Counted from the first letter of the stretch, positions 1 to 9,093 are shown. The stretch is 64,000 bases of DNA from Pyrinomonadaceae bacterium (GCA_026129865.1 JAHCHG010000004.1:124001-188000), one strand, 5' to 3'. Notes: generated by a model from the sequence alone, not told the origin. Numbers and translations: made by a program.

Positions 1-607
1 CGCTCGGATAGATTACCTCGCGACCGACCTGTTCCCAATCCGGTTCGGCTAGAAATGCCGAAACGATGTAGGTTAAAAATATCAATGATAGGAAAAGAAA
101 AACCTGTTCAACGCGTCTCGGCGAACCTTTTACTACGAGCCACCAGACGACAACTGCCGTTACCGGTATCGTTATGTATCGCGAAATACCGAATATTTCC
201 GATGCCTGCGCAATTCCGACAAATTCAGCGGTAATTATTCCGGCGTTTGCGATCAATAACGAAAGCATGATCACAGCGGTCCAGCGAACACCGAAATTTT
301 CGCGTATTAGATCGGCAAGTCCCTGACCGGTGACGACACCCATCCGGACGCACATTTCCTGCGCAACCATAAAACAGATCGTCATGGGAATAAATGTCCA
401 GAGCAGCGTGTAGCCGTATTCGGCACCGGCGGACGAATATGTTGCGATTCCGCTGGCTTCGTTGCCGGCGTTTGCGGCGATCAATCCCGGACCGAGAATA
501 GCGAGGTAAGTAATGAAACGGTATTCAGAAACACTTCGACGTATTCGCGCCGGAAGCCGGCGCAGATTTTGAACGGATTTTTTTATCGAAAACCTTCCTG
601 AACTCAT
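1..607 (-). CDS. NRAMP-family divalent metal transporter (partial, runs off left edge)
   Basis: About 202 N-terminal residues are visible, starting at the ATG at 607 (MSSGRFSIKK). No other ATG lies between it and the in-frame stop just upstream. An arginine-rich cytoplasmic lead of about 30 residues precedes hydrophobic helices. TM1 reads LGPGLIAANAGNEASGI, which aligns with the SLC11/NRAMP TM1 signature; the canonical DPGN metal motif is EASG here (residues 50-53). Later helices include the stretch AEFVGIAQASEIFGIS. The family imports Mn2+, Fe2+ or, in some divergent branches, Mg2+ through the inner membrane. The substrate cannot be assigned because TM6, the other half of the metal site, is outside the window. 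It is divergent from acnA. Confidence 0.85.
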   Translation of the reverse strand, partial: MSSGRFSIKKSVQNLRRLPARIRRSVSEYRFITYLAILGPGLIAANAGNEASGIATYSSAGAEYGYTLLWTFIPMTICFMVAQEMCVRMGVVTGQGLADLIRENFGVRWTAVIMLSLLIANAGIITAEFVGIAQASEIFGISRYITIPVTAVVVWWLVVKGSPRRVEQVFLFLSLIFLTYIVSAFLAEPDWEQVGREVIYPS

Positions 608-950
608 TAAAACTACCGCCGTCTTCGTTCATTTCCAACTCCGAAACTACTTGTTTTTGTGTAGGTTGAATATATCGCGAATGATCGAAACTTAAAAGCG
701 CATGTACCGCGAACAGCAAATCCATAACCAAAATTCAACCGAAATGTTGATCAAACTCCCGAAAAATGGAAAAAGCACATTGCTTAAACAATCGCCGTGC
801 GATTAATAAGCAGACATCATAATAAATTTTTCGAAATGAAATCGATTAATAAAAATGGGTATTGCTTGAGTTTTGACAATCATCGGCTTATTCTCGAATT
901 ACGAAATTCATTGAATACGCCACGGTTTAGACAAAGGAACATAAGAAAAA
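608..950. other. Intergenic region between divergent transporter and acnA
   Basis: No gene is seen in these 343 bases. The stretch is AT-rich. A TTGACA hexamer at 873-878 could be a -35 box for acnA, but no good -10 follows at 16-18 bases, so no promoter is called. A GGA-containing purine run (AAAGGAAC) lies 15-20 bases before the acnA ATG, which is far for a ribosome binding site. Confidence 0.5.
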
Positions 951-3833
951 ATGACACATAATTTATTCAACAGCAGACAATTTTTTAAGACCGGAAATGG
1001 AAATGACGGCTCATTCTATTCGCTTCCGCAGCTCGAACGCGAAGGAATTGCAAAGGTTTCACGATTGCCTATTTCGATTCGTATCGTTTTAGAATCTGTT
1101 CTTCGTAATTTCGACGAAGGCAAAAAGATCAGCGAGGAAGATGTCCGCCGTTTTGCAAATTGGAATGCGAACGCCGAACGCGTCGAAGAAGTTCCGTTCG
1201 TCGTGGCTCGGGTTATTTTACAGGATTTTACCGGGGTTCCGCTTCTTGTGGACCTTGCAGCCATGCGCTCGGCGGTAGCACGAATGGACAAAGATCCGGG
1301 TGTAATAGAACCGCTCGTGCCGGTAGATCTTGTCATCGATCACTCCGTTCAGGTTGATTACGCCGGCAGCGAGCAAGCGTATCAAAAGAACATGGAGATG
1401 GAATTTAAGCGCAACGAACAGCGTTACCGTTTTCTAAAATGGGGCACTAAAGCATTTAGCGGATTTCGTGTTGTACCTCCCGGAATTGGGATCGTTCACC
1501 AGGTTAATCTTGAGTATCTCGCGAAAGGTGTTTTTGAACGGAACGGTGTTTATTTTCCCGATACATTGGTCGGAACAGATTCGCACACGACGATGATCAA
1601 CGGTCTCGGCATCGTCGGCTGGGGCGTCGGCGGAATTGAAGCAGAAGCCGGAATGCTCGGGCAGCCGGTTTATATTCTGACTCCTGATGTTGTCGGTGTT
1701 CACCTCTCCGGCTCGCTTCCCGAAGGGGCGACCGCGACCGATCTTGTGCTTCGGATCACGGAAATGCTTCGCGAAGCTAAGGTAGTAGGGAAATTTGTCG
1801 AATTTCACGGCGAAGGCGCGCGTGCTTTGCCGGCGACGGATCGCGCTACTATCGCAAACATGGCGCCGGAATACGGTGCGACGATGGGCTTTTTCGGAAT
1901 TGACGATAAAACTCTGGAATACTACCGTGCGACCGGTCGAACCGAAGAGCATATTGCAACCTTGAGAAATTACTATGAGGCGCAGGAAATGTTTGGTATT
2001 CCGCGTAAAGGCGAAGTGGATTACACGAACGTCCTCGAGCTTGACCTCGGGACGATCACACCTGCTGTGGCGGGACCAAAACGTCCGCAGGACCGCATTG
2101 AACTCGACGCGTTAAAGGAAAAATTCACAGAACTTTTTACCAAGCCTGTAGCCGAAAGCGGTTTTGGAAAGACTGCGGAAGATCTCGAACGAAGCTTCGG
2201 TGTTACGATCGGAGCCCATCTTGCGGACGTTGCCGTCGGCGGCGGTTCGCAAAGTTCGTCGGGAATTGCTCTTCCCGTTCTCAATAATATGAGTGTCGAG
2301 AATACAAACACCTGGACCGAAACAGAGATGGTCAATAACCGACCGACTCCGGACAGAGTAGAAAATCCGTCGGAAAACGCGATCGACGGTCCGGTAACGG
2401 CATCTATCGCGCACGGCGATGTTTTGATCGCAGCGATTACATCATGTACGAACACGTCGAATCCAAGCGTAATGCTCGCTGCCGGACTTCTGGCGAAAAA
2501 GGCGGTCGAACGCGGAATGACGGTTCCGCCGTACGTTAAGACTTCACTTGCTCCGGGATCGCGAGTTGTAACCGATTATTTGACCAAAACCGGTTTGCAG
2601 CATTACCTGGACGAGATCGGATTCGACCTTGTCGGTTACGGATGTACAACTTGCATTGGAAATTCCGGACCGCTTGACCCGTCTATCGAAGAAGCGATCG
2701 TTGAGAACGACCTCGTCGCGGCGTCGGTTCTTTCGGGAAATCGAAATTTTGAGGCTCGCGTTCATCAAAACATTAAAGCAAATTTTCTAATGTCGCCGCC
2801 GCTTGTCGTGGCATTTGCACTAGCGGGAAGCGTTACGGTCGATATTTCGAAAGATCCGCTTGGAAAAGACCGCGACGGCAACGACGTTTATTTGAAGGAC
2901 ATTTGGGCGAGTTTGGAAGAAGTAAAAGCGGTGATGGAGACCGCGTTCGATCCTGAAATGTTCAAAAAACTTTATGGAGATTTTGCGGATCAAAATCCTT
3001 TGTGGAATCAGATCCCGACAAGTGTGGGACAGGTTTATGAATGGGATGAAGATTCCACATACATTCAGGATCCGCCGTATTTCGAAGGATTTTCAATGGA
3101 AACGGGAAATTTCGCCGACATCAAAGGCGCGCGACCGCTCGCGATTTTCGGAAATTCGGTTACGACTGATCATATTTCACCGGCGGGAGCGATCAAGCCT
3201 AGTTCGCCTGCGGGACTTTATTTGCAGGAAAAGGGTGTGGTGCCGGCTGATTTCAATTCTTACGGTTCACGCCGCGGGAATGACCGGGTCATGCTGCGTG
3301 GAACATTCGCAAACGTTCGGATCAAAAATCTGCTTGTTTCGCCGAAAGAAGGCGGGTTTACAAAGTTTCAGCCAAGCGGTGAAGAGATGAGCATCTACGA
3401 TGCAGCCATGAAATATAAGGCAAACGACACGCCGCTTGTGATCATTGCCGGGCAGGAATACGGAACCGGCAGCTCGCGTGATTGGGCGGCGAAGGGAACC
3501 GCGTTGATGGGGGTAAAAGCCGTTATCGCGGAAAGCTACGAGCGAATTCATCGTTCGAATCTCATCGGAATGGGCGTGCTGCCGCTACAGTTTAAAGAAG
3601 GCGAATCCGGAGCGACGCTTGGCTTGGACGGGACAGAAACCTTTGATCTGATCGGTTTTGAAACCGAAGAGGTCAAGCCGCGCCAGAACATTACGTTGAA
3701 GATCCACCGGGCAAACGGGGAAGTTGCGGAGGCGCAGTTAACTTTGCGGATCGACACCCCGATCGAAGTCGAATACTACAAACACGGCGGCATTTTGCCG
3801 TATGTCTTGAGAGAGTTGATCTCGGGAAACTAA
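951..3833 (+). CDS. acnA: Aconitate hydratase (aconitase A)
   Basis: Interconverts citrate and isocitrate in the TCA cycle, in the cytoplasm, with a [4Fe-4S] cluster. The 960-residue protein has the full aconitase layout. The three cluster ligands are visible as C499 in [10 protein letters not shown] and C565/C568 in [10 protein letters not shown]. The swivel domain near the C-terminus carries [13 protein letters not shown] and [15 protein letters not shown]. It is slightly longer than the usual 890-900 residues of AcnA/IRP1-type enzymes. It is transcribed alone and ends in a strong hairpin terminator. The AcnA rather than AcnB assignment rests on domain order and motifs. Confidence 0.97.
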   Translation: MTHNLFNSRQFFKTGNGNDGSFYSLPQLEREGIAKVSRLPISIRIVLESVLRNFDEGKKISEEDVRRFANWNANAERVEEVPFVVARVILQDFTGVPLLVDLAAMRSAVARMDKDPGVIEPLVPVDLVIDHSVQVDYAGSEQAYQKNMEMEFKRNEQRYRFLKWGTKAFSGFRVVPPGIGIVHQVNLEYLAKGVFERNGVYFPDTLVGTDSHTTMINGLGIVGWGVGGIEAEAGMLGQPVYILTPDVVGVHLSGSLPEGATATDLVLRITEMLREAKVVGKFVEFHGEGARALPATDRATIANMAPEYGATMGFFGIDDKTLEYYRATGRTEEHIATLRNYYEAQEMFGIPRKGEVDYTNVLELDLGTITPAVAGPKRPQDRIELDALKEKFTELFTKPVAESGFGKTAEDLERSFGVTIGAHLADVAVGGGSQSSSGIALPVLNNMSVENTNTWTETEMVNNRPTPDRVENPSENAIDGPVTASIAHGDVLIAAITSCTNTSNPSVMLAAGLLAKKAVERGMTVPPYVKTSLAPGSRVVTDYLTKTGLQHYLDEIGFDLVGYGCTTCIGNSGPLDPSIEEAIVENDLVAASVLSGNRNFEARVHQNIKANFLMSPPLVVAFALAGSVTVDISKDPLGKDRDGNDVYLKDIWASLEEVKAVMETAFDPEMFKKLYGDFADQNPLWNQIPTSVGQVYEWDEDSTYIQDPPYFEGFSMETGNFADIKGARPLAIFGNSVTTDHISPAGAIKPSSPAGLYLQEKGVVPADFNSYGSRRGNDRVMLRGTFANVRIKNLLVSPKEGGFTKFQPSGEEMSIYDAAMKYKANDTPLVIIAGQEYGTGSSRDWAAKGTALMGVKAVIAESYERIHRSNLIGMGVLPLQFKEGESGATLGLDGTETFDLIGFETEEVKPRQNITLKIHRANGEVAEAQLTLRIDTPIEVEYYKHGGILPYVLRELISGN

Positions 3834-3835
3834 AA

Positions 3836-3873
3836 GAAAAAGGGTCGGAAACTCAGCATTTCCGACCCTTTTT
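3836..3873. terminator. Rho-independent terminator, probably bidirectional
   Basis: An 11-bp perfect stem (3841-3851 with 3859-3869) with a 7-base loop, flanked by an A-run on the left and a T-run on the right. It starts three bases after the acnA stop and also ends transcription from the facing small gene at 3895-4098. Confidence 0.9.
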
Positions 3874-3894
3874 GAAATTGGTGTTAAATATTCG

Positions 3895-4098
3895 TCAAGC
3901 CGCGACGGCAAGATACGGATTTTCTCGTGGTTTGGAATTCAATTCGTAAAACCGAACAGGCATCGCGCCGTTCACTTTGACTTTCTCTTTGCGCAACTCA
4001 TACCACTTATCGCACTCAGTACAATGATAAAATTTCATCGCTAGATCATCTGTTTGAAAATCGAACTTCAATTCGCTATTACAATGCCAACACATCAT
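3895..4098 (-). CDS. Small zinc-ribbon protein, function unknown
   Basis: A 67-residue protein with two Cys pairs, CWHC at residues 3-6 and CTEC about 20 residues later, which is the spacing of a single zinc ribbon. Between them lies an acidic/aromatic stretch (FDFQTDDLAMKFYHC). The C-terminal half (KPRENPYLAVAA) looks unstructured. Two ATG codons are in tandem at the start. The upstream region carries a CIRCE-like inverted repeat, which suggests heat-shock control by HrcA. I do not recognise a named family; a role in protein quality control or transcription would be guesswork. Confidence 0.65.
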   Translation of the reverse strand: MMCWHCNSELKFDFQTDDLAMKFYHCTECDKWYELRKEKVKVNGAMPVRFYELNSKPRENPYLAVAA

Positions 4099-4170
4099 AG
4101 GTTTAATAACCCCCCATTTGTCTTTTGAGCCATTCTACCATAGATGTACGGTGCGAAAGCAAGCAATTTT

Positions 4171-4197
4171 TTAGCACTCAATTGAGCCGAGCGCTTA
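4171..4197 (-). promoter_or_regulatory. CIRCE-like operator (putative HrcA site)
   Basis: Read on the + strand: TTAGCACTC, nine bases, GAGCGCTTA. The CIRCE consensus is TTAGCACTC-N9-GAGTGCTAA, so one arm is perfect, the other matches 7 of 9, and the spacer is exactly 9. It lies 73 bases upstream of the start of the minus-strand zinc-ribbon gene and downstream of the pssA stop. A TAGAAT hexamer between it and that gene could be a -10 box. Confidence 0.5.
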
Positions 4198-4288
4198 AGT
4201 CCTGCGCTCAGAGCGAATAATGTCTTTCGGATGACTTGAAAGCAATTTGATAGATCGGTTAAGCGAGTGAACGATTCGAAAAGCCCGT

Positions 4289-5161
4289 TCAGTCAACGAT
4301 CTCGGCAGTTTCGCTTTTCGATTTGAAATTGAAGACGCCTAGAAGGTAAAAGAGCACGCCGTGGGCGACGTATGTCGCGGTTACAAATAAAAGAAGATAT
4401 TGTGAGTAAAGCCATAAGAGCATTCCGAATGCAGCGATCAAAAGGATCAAATAGAGCTTTTGTCTGCCCATTCCAAATTCCTTAAAGCTTGTATAGCGAA
4501 TCGTGCTGATCATCAAAACTCCTAGAATCCCGATCAGGATCAGCATTGATACTCCGTAAAACCGCGAAAGACTTTCGCCGTAAACGTTTAACGAAACCGG
4601 TGAAATATGTACGATCGAAGCGATCAATCCGGCTGCAAGCGGAATCGGCAAACCGACGAACTGTTTTTTATCGATCTTCGGCGTACCTTCGATAAGAACG
4701 CGCGGACGCGTCGCCTGTAAATTGAACCGCGCAAGCCGGAACGCTCCGCACATCAGATAGAGAAAAAGTACAACCAGACCAAATCCGTGAAAAGTACTGT
4801 TTTCCGGAAAAACCGCGCCGATTCCCCAACAATATGCAAGCACGACCGGGGCGATCCCAAACGTTAATACATCTGCGAGCGAGTCCAGCTGAACGCCGAT
4901 CTCTGTCGCAGTTTTTGTCATTCTTGCAAGCCTGCCGTCGAGGGTATCAAAGAGGATCGCAAGACCGATGGCGATCGCGGCGTAATCGAAATACGCAGCT
5001 GCTTTTAAGGAATCGACAGCGACCACCTGAAATCCTCGAAGCGAAAAGAGCACGGCGAGAAAACCCATCCCGATGTTTGCCGCGGTGAATGAAGTCGGCA
5101 AAAGATAGAGTCCCTTTTTTAATCCCTTGTGAACGGGCTGAGTTTCTGCTTGGTCAATCAT
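4289..5161 (-). CDS. pssA: CDP-diacylglycerol-serine O-phosphatidyltransferase
   Basis: Makes phosphatidylserine from CDP-diacylglycerol and serine at the inner membrane, the first committed step to phosphatidylethanolamine. The CDP-alcohol phosphotransferase signature D-x2-D-G-x2-A-R-x8-G-x3-D-x3-D is complete: DTLDGRLAR followed by GVQLDSLAD. Several hydrophobic helices flank it. The reading frame is open to 5221, but that would overlap psd by 41 bases; the ATG at 5161 (MIDQAETQPV) gives about 290 residues and a 19-base gap after the psd stop, and the first helix begins soon after, so I prefer it. It forms an operon with psd, which uses its product. Confidence 0.93.
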   Translation of the reverse strand: MIDQAETQPVHKGLKKGLYLLPTSFTAANIGMGFLAVLFSLRGFQVVAVDSLKAAAYFDYAAIAIGLAILFDTLDGRLARMTKTATEIGVQLDSLADVLTFGIAPVVLAYCWGIGAVFPENSTFHGFGLVVLFLYLMCGAFRLARFNLQATRPRVLIEGTPKIDKKQFVGLPIPLAAGLIASIVHISPVSLNVYGESLSRFYGVSMLILIGILGVLMISTIRYTSFKEFGMGRQKLYLILLIAAFGMLLWLYSQYLLLFVTATYVAHGVLFYLLGVFNFKSKSETAEIVD

Positions 5162-5180
5162 ATTCGTGAAAATTATAACA

Positions 5181-5837
5181 TCAGCCGAGTTTAGCGATGA
5201 TCGTTTCGCCGCCGACGACACGGTCGCCTAGTTTTACCTTTAATTCAACGCCCGACGGCATTAAAAGATCGGTGCGCGAGCTGAACTTTATCAAACCGTA
5301 TTTTTGACCAAGCGCAAGTTCATCGCCTTGCTTGCTCCAGCAAACGATTCGCCTCGCAACGATTCCGGCGATCTGAGTGCATTTTACGGTCATCTTTTCA
5401 CCTTGAATAGTTATCGAATTTCGTTCATTTACAAAACTCGCATCGTTTCTTGTCGCCGGAACCTTCTTTCCTTTCACATATTCGAGCTCAATTATCTTTC
5501 CAGCGATCGGTGCGCGGTTAATATGAACATCCAAAGGCGAAAGAAAAACGCTGACAAGCTTACCGTTTTCATCTTCATCGATCCGTGTGACCTTCCCATC
5601 GGCTGCGGAAACGACGATATCATCCGCAGTCGGAACGTTTCTCTTCGGATCTCTGAAAAAATAAGCCATAAAGAACATCAGCACCAACAGTAAAACTGCG
5701 ACGATCAAATATCCCAATGCGAAAGCAACAATTGCTGCCGCGAGCGGCAAGAATATGAACGGTAAACCTTCTTTAACCATAAAATTAAGCTGAAACAATA
5801 AAAGGTTAGACCGCAAGACGTAAGGAACATCAGACAT
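5181..5837 (-). CDS. psd: Phosphatidylserine decarboxylase (PSD-A type)
   Basis: Decarboxylates phosphatidylserine to phosphatidylethanolamine using a pyruvoyl group made by self-cleavage. The protein has an N-terminal double hydrophobic segment (about residues 25-60), FFRDPKR, and the conserved PLDVHINRAP (H105). At the self-cleavage site the usual Gly-Ser is Ser-Ser (S186-S187, in KFSSRTD), an unusual variant that I checked at codon level. At 218 residues it matches the short archaeal/proteobacterial form rather than the E. coli form. MVKEGLPFIF at residue 20 (ATG at 5780) looks like the usual family N-terminus and may be the true start. Co-transcribed with pssA. Confidence 0.92.
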   Translation of the reverse strand: MSDVPYVLRSNLLLFQLNFMVKEGLPFIFLPLAAAIVAFALGYLIVAVLLLVLMFFMAYFFRDPKRNVPTADDIVVSAADGKVTRIDEDENGKLVSVFLSPLDVHINRAPIAGKIIELEYVKGKKVPATRNDASFVNERNSITIQGEKMTVKCTQIAGIVARRIVCWSKQGDELALGQKYGLIKFSSRTDLLMPSGVELKVKLGDRVVGGETIIAKLG

Positions 5838-5889
5838 CTAACCCAAAATTAAACTGTATTCTACGTTAAATCGGACAGTTTGGAAAATA

Positions 5890-5920
5890 CAAAAAAATAC
5901 CCGGCGTTTTCGACGCCGGG
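5890..5920 (-). terminator. Rho-independent terminator
   Basis: A 7-bp GC-rich stem (cccggcg 5900-5906 with cgccggg 5914-5920) with a 7-base loop. On the minus strand the stem is followed by TATTTTTTT. It ends the small membrane protein gene at 5959-6165. Confidence 0.85.
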
Positions 5921-5958
5921 CTTCAAAGGAGGATTGCATGGAGAAAACCAAATGAAAA

Positions 5959-6165
5959 CTATCTGACGGGATGGTCGGAAGCATAACTATAAGCACACCA
6001 GGCGGCGATCAGATGAACGACCCAGCCGAGAAGTCCGGCAGAACCGATCCAGGAAAATCCTGTCAAGATCAACCAAATAATTCCAACCAAAACTCTTCCG
6101 TTATAAATTTGTCCAAGTCCGGGTATCAAAAGACTTAAAAGTCCGGCTATCCAGGGTTCACGCAT
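5959..6165 (-). CDS. Small two-helix membrane protein (TM2-like)
   Basis: A 68-residue protein with two hydrophobic helices. The opening segment, IPGLGQIYNGR at about residues 14-24, is the hallmark of TM2-domain and related small membrane proteins, which often sit in the inner membrane with unknown role. The second helix (SAGLLGWVVHLIAAWCAYS) ends close to the C-terminus. A purine-rich region just upstream could serve as ribosome binding site. It follows dnaX on the same strand after about 70 bases and has its own terminator. No specific function can be assigned. Confidence 0.75.
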   Translation of the reverse strand: MREPWIAGLLSLLIPGLGQIYNGRVLVGIIWLILTGFSWIGSAGLLGWVVHLIAAWCAYSYASDHPVR

Positions 6166-6233
6166 CGTATTTAATTACCTCCGCTGTGTCTTACGACTCG
6201 CAGCGCGGTTTGTTCCCAAAAATCCGTAAAAAT

Positions 6234-8030
6234 TCAAGATTTTTTTCTGACGTCGACGATCTTTCCTCGAAATATTCTTAACGCCTTTTTTACAACGGGG
6301 TGAGCATGTGCGTATTTCATTAATTCTTCCCCGGTTGGGTTGTCGGGCAAGAGGGGCATTTCGTCGTACGATTCATCAGCGCTGAAATCGGGCATTAAAT
6401 GCGAAAACTCAGAACCGCCTACGCCTGCATTTGCAGATCTTGAATAAATCTCGGCGACGGATTCCGATTTTTCTTTGTATCCGGGAAGTTTTGCGGCTAT
6501 TTCGGATGCAGTTGCGATCAAACTTATTTCAGAGCCGGAGAGCGCTAGTTTCTTTTCATAAGCCGCGTCGAGCCAATTGTCGTCAAAATGTTCCAGCTCT
6601 TCCGAAGAGATCTGTATCGAGCCTTCAAAAAATTCCTCCGGCGAATTTGCCGTGAGCCGCGAAATAAAATCCTCATTTTTCGTAGATTCGAAGAAATCCG
6701 GCGGAGGTTCCGGGTCAAAATCCGGAGGTTCTTCGGAAATATCTCCCACGCTATCCGGAATCGGGTCCGAGTTTACCGGAAACGGCGCATCTTCGGGCTT
6801 TGCGTTAGAAATTAGAGTTTTTTTTTCCGGCGTCGGAGCTGCCGAAACGTGGTTTTGCGGTTGCGGCGCGCCTTCCAAAGCCGACAGGCGGCGAAGTATT
6901 TCCTCGATCGAATGAACACGACGCATTTCCACAAGTTTTATCAAGCCGATCTCAAGCAGATAGCGCGGCTGAAGGGCGTCGTGCAGCCTCATTTCGGTTT
7001 CACTTAGTGAATTGAAATAGCGGATCAGGTCAGATTCGGAAAATCCCTGTGCAAGTTTCTGCAGATCTGCCAGCGGGAAAACGGCAGTATCGAGCAGATT
7101 CTCAACGTCGCCTGCCATCTTGACGACAACCAGATCGCGAAAGACCGCCAGAAGATCGCGCGAAAAATTGCGAAGGTCTTGTCCGCGTGAGACGAGTTCG
7201 TCGACAACCTTAAGGATCTCGGAACTGTTTGAATCGGCGATCGCGCTGATCGTACGAGTTAAAAGCTCGGCGCTGGCAATTCCGAGCGCGCTGATAACGT
7301 TTTCAATATCGATCTTTTCGCCGGAAAAACTGATGACCTGGTCAAAATTGCTCTGGGCGTCGCGCATCGACCCTTCGCCGGAGCGCGCGATCTCGCGAAT
7401 GGCGGGTTCAGAGATGTTGATCGTTTCTGCGTCCGCGATCAACTTGAGCCGGTCGAAAATTTTATTCAGCGGAATCGAACGGAACAAAAATTCCTGACAT
7501 CGGGAAAGGATCGTATCCGGAAGTTTGTGAAGCTCGGTCGTCGCCATGATGAACGCAACGCGCGGCGGCGGCTCTTCCAATGTTTTCAAAAGTGCGTTAA
7601 ACGACGAGTTCGAAAGCATGTGAACCTCGTCTATGATAAAGATCTTAAAACGGTCGCGAGCGGGGTTAATGTTAATACTTTCAAGGATCAATTCACGGAT
7701 GTCGTCGACGCCCGTGTGCGACGCCGCATCAAATTCGAAAACGTCGATCGAGCGGCTTTCCGATATCTCTTTACACGAAGCGCACGCGTTTCCTTCGTCT
7801 GTCCGGCAAGGATCCGGATTCGGCTCGCTGGTCTTGTGGCAATTTAAGGCTTTGGCAAGCAGGCGTGCAGTTGTTGTCTTACCAACGCCTCGCGAACCGC
7901 TGAAGATGTACGCGTGATGAAGACGATCGTTCTCGATCGCATTTTTCAGCGTGTGAGTGATCGTCTCCTGACCGGTCACTTCTTCAAATGTTTGCGGTCG
8001 CCATTTACGGGCGATTACCTGGTAAGACAT
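6234..8030 (-). CDS. dnaX: DNA polymerase III subunit gamma/tau
   Basis: The clamp-loader ATPase of the replicative polymerase. The AAA+ module has Walker A GSRGVGKTT (residues 45-53), Walker B FIIDEVHML (131-139) and the zinc module C64, C75, C83, C86 typical of gamma/tau. The sensor regions follow through about residue 370. The C-terminal 200 residues are acidic, Pro/Ser-rich and poorly conserved, as expected for the tau tail. No clear slippery sequence for a programmed gamma frameshift was noticed. It lies next to the SRP RNA gene, two tRNA-Ser genes and tadA, a neighbourhood also known in Bacillus subtilis. Confidence 0.97.
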   Translation of the reverse strand: MSYQVIARKWRPQTFEEVTGQETITHTLKNAIENDRLHHAYIFSGSRGVGKTTTARLLAKALNCHKTSEPNPDPCRTDEGNACASCKEISESRSIDVFEFDAASHTGVDDIRELILESININPARDRFKIFIIDEVHMLSNSSFNALLKTLEEPPPRVAFIMATTELHKLPDTILSRCQEFLFRSIPLNKIFDRLKLIADAETINISEPAIREIARSGEGSMRDAQSNFDQVISFSGEKIDIENVISALGIASAELLTRTISAIADSNSSEILKVVDELVSRGQDLRNFSRDLLAVFRDLVVVKMAGDVENLLDTAVFPLADLQKLAQGFSESDLIRYFNSLSETEMRLHDALQPRYLLEIGLIKLVEMRRVHSIEEILRRLSALEGAPQPQNHVSAAPTPEKKTLISNAKPEDAPFPVNSDPIPDSVGDISEEPPDFDPEPPPDFFESTKNEDFISRLTANSPEEFFEGSIQISSEELEHFDDNWLDAAYEKKLALSGSEISLIATASEIAAKLPGYKEKSESVAEIYSRSANAGVGGSEFSHLMPDFSADESYDEMPLLPDNPTGEELMKYAHAHPVVKKALRIFRGKIVDVRKKS

Positions 8031-8131
8031 CGGGTAAAAAAATAGAAAAACGGAAAATGGATTAACAACAGTTTATGCAAGTTCACCGAACCTGTCTAAC
8101 TGATCGCCCATTTTCCGCTTAAAAATTTGGA

Positions 8132-8231
8132 GGCTTCAGACTTAACCGCAACACAGGCTGAAATTGCTACCGTTGCTCGATTCCTCGCCTAGCGGAGTTC
8201 ACAACTCAAACCTTGTGCGGAGCCTGAAGCC
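8132..8231 (-). ncRNA. ffs: 4.5S signal recognition particle RNA (short bacterial type)
   Basis: About 100 nt. The terminal arms GGCTTCAG (8231-8224) and CTGAAGCC (8139-8132) pair perfectly, and inner segments TCCGCACAAGG and CCTGTGTTGCGG continue the rod. The apical domain reads GTGAACTCCGC-TAGG-CGA-GGAA-TCG-AGCA-ACGGTAGC, which holds the universal SRP features: an AGG/AGCA internal loop and a GGAA tetraloop closed by a short helix, the Ffh-binding site. There is no room for an Alu domain. Its position beside dnaX and tRNA-Ser supports the call. Ends are set by pairing and may be off by a few bases. Confidence 0.88.
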
Positions 8232-8238
8232 ATATTGT

Positions 8239-8300
8239 CAGTTATCAGTTATCAGTCAACAATGAAATCATTATTTATGTTGACTGATAACTGATAACTG
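8239..8300. repeat. Perfect 23-bp inverted repeat built of 7-base units
   Basis: Arms 8239-8261 and 8278-8300 are exact reverse complements, separated by 16 AT-rich bases. Each arm is a run of the heptamer TTATCAG (TTATCAG TTATCAG). It fills the gap between the SRP RNA and a tRNA-Ser gene. The sequence would fold to a long hairpin; there is no T-run, so it is not a classical terminator. A related element lies at 36608-36669. Confidence 0.85.
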
Positions 8301-8304
8301 TTTC

Positions 8305-8394
8305 TGGCGGAAAGGGTGGGATTCGAACCCACGGAACCCTTTCGAGCTCACAGCATTTCCAATGCTGCCAATTCAACCACTCTTGCACCTTTCC
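8305..8394 (-). tRNA. tRNA-Ser (anticodon GGA)
   Basis: Acceptor GGAAAGG pairs with CCTTTCC, followed by discriminator G and an encoded CCA. The anticodon arm is AGCAT-TGGAAA-ATGCT with GGA at positions 34-36 (reads UCC/UCU). The long variable arm typical of serine tRNAs (GTGAGCTCGAAAGGGTTCC region) and the T-arm GTGGGTTCGAATCCCAC are present. Confidence 0.96.
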
Positions 8395-8470
8395 GAAAAA
8401 CTTTATTTATCAAACAAAATTGCGGACTCTAACAAATCGAAAATCCGCAATCTAAGATCCAAAATTTAAA

Positions 8471-8560
<90 letters not shown>

Positions 8561-8616
8561 GCAAATAAAGTCTAAAAGTGCGAAAGATCAAAAGAGGAGA
8601 AGATACTTATCAATCT

Positions 8617-9093
8617 TCAACCTCGCTTATTCATTCGCAGCCTTTTAAACTTAAAAAACTCCTGCATCAAATTTCTACAATCCTCCGCTAACACTCCGGA
8701 TGTAATTTCAATTTGATGATTCAAAGAACTGGAATCGCAAATGCTGAAAACACTTTCAACGGCGCCGAAACGCAGATCGTGAGCACCGAAAACCAGCCGT
8801 TTTACACGTGCATTTACAAGCGCACCCGCGCACATTGCGCAAGGTTCAATGGTCGTATAAAGCACTGTATCCGTCAACCGATAATTGCCGATTTTCGCGG
8901 CAGCGCTGCGCAAAACTAAGATCTCGGCGTGAGCTGTCGGATCGTTGTCGGAAATCGTCCGATTTCCCGCGACAGAGAGCAATTCGCCGCCGGCATCTAT
9001 TAAGCATGCGCCGATCGGAACCTCGTCCGCTGCGAACGCCTTTCGTGCCGCGTCAAGTGCCTTTGCCATCCAGAACTCATCGGTTTCCGGCAT
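8617..9093 (-). CDS. tadA: tRNA(Arg) adenosine-34 deaminase
   Basis: Deaminates A34 to inosine in tRNA-Arg(ACG) so that it can read CGU, CGC and CGA. The zinc-dependent cytidine deaminase fold shows PTAHAE (His ligand and catalytic Glu) and [10 protein letters not shown] (two Cys ligands), followed by the TadA-specific [14 protein letters not shown]. The frame is open to a TTG at 9141; I chose the ATG at 9093 (MPETDEFW), which gives about 158 residues, the normal family length. It is first in the minus-strand row tadA, tRNA-Ser, tRNA-Ser, ffs, dnaX. Confidence 0.94.
   Translation of the reverse strand: MPETDEFWMAKALDAARKAFAADEVPIGACLIDAGGELLSVAGNRTISDNDPTAHAEILVLRSAAAKIGNYRLTDTVLYTTIEPCAMCAGALVNARVKRLVFGAHDLRFGAVESVFSICDSSSLNHQIEITSGVLAEDCRNLMQEFFKFKRLRMNKRG

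Noticed and set aside
525-731. 68-residue minus-strand frame at the left end
   Set aside because: It overlaps the NRAMP-type gene in a different frame; the NRAMP frame has the family motifs and an ATG at 607.
873-901. acnA promoter from a TTGACA hexamer
   Set aside because: No acceptable -10 box at a 16-18 base distance, so it was left out of the feature list.
1434-1952. 172-residue minus-strand frame inside acnA
   Set aside because: Antisense to the aconitase, with an Arg/Ser-rich product and no motif.
8239-8300. CRISPR or tRNA-like array
   Set aside because: The repeat is an inverted pair of heptamer runs with a single short loop, not direct repeats with unique spacers.
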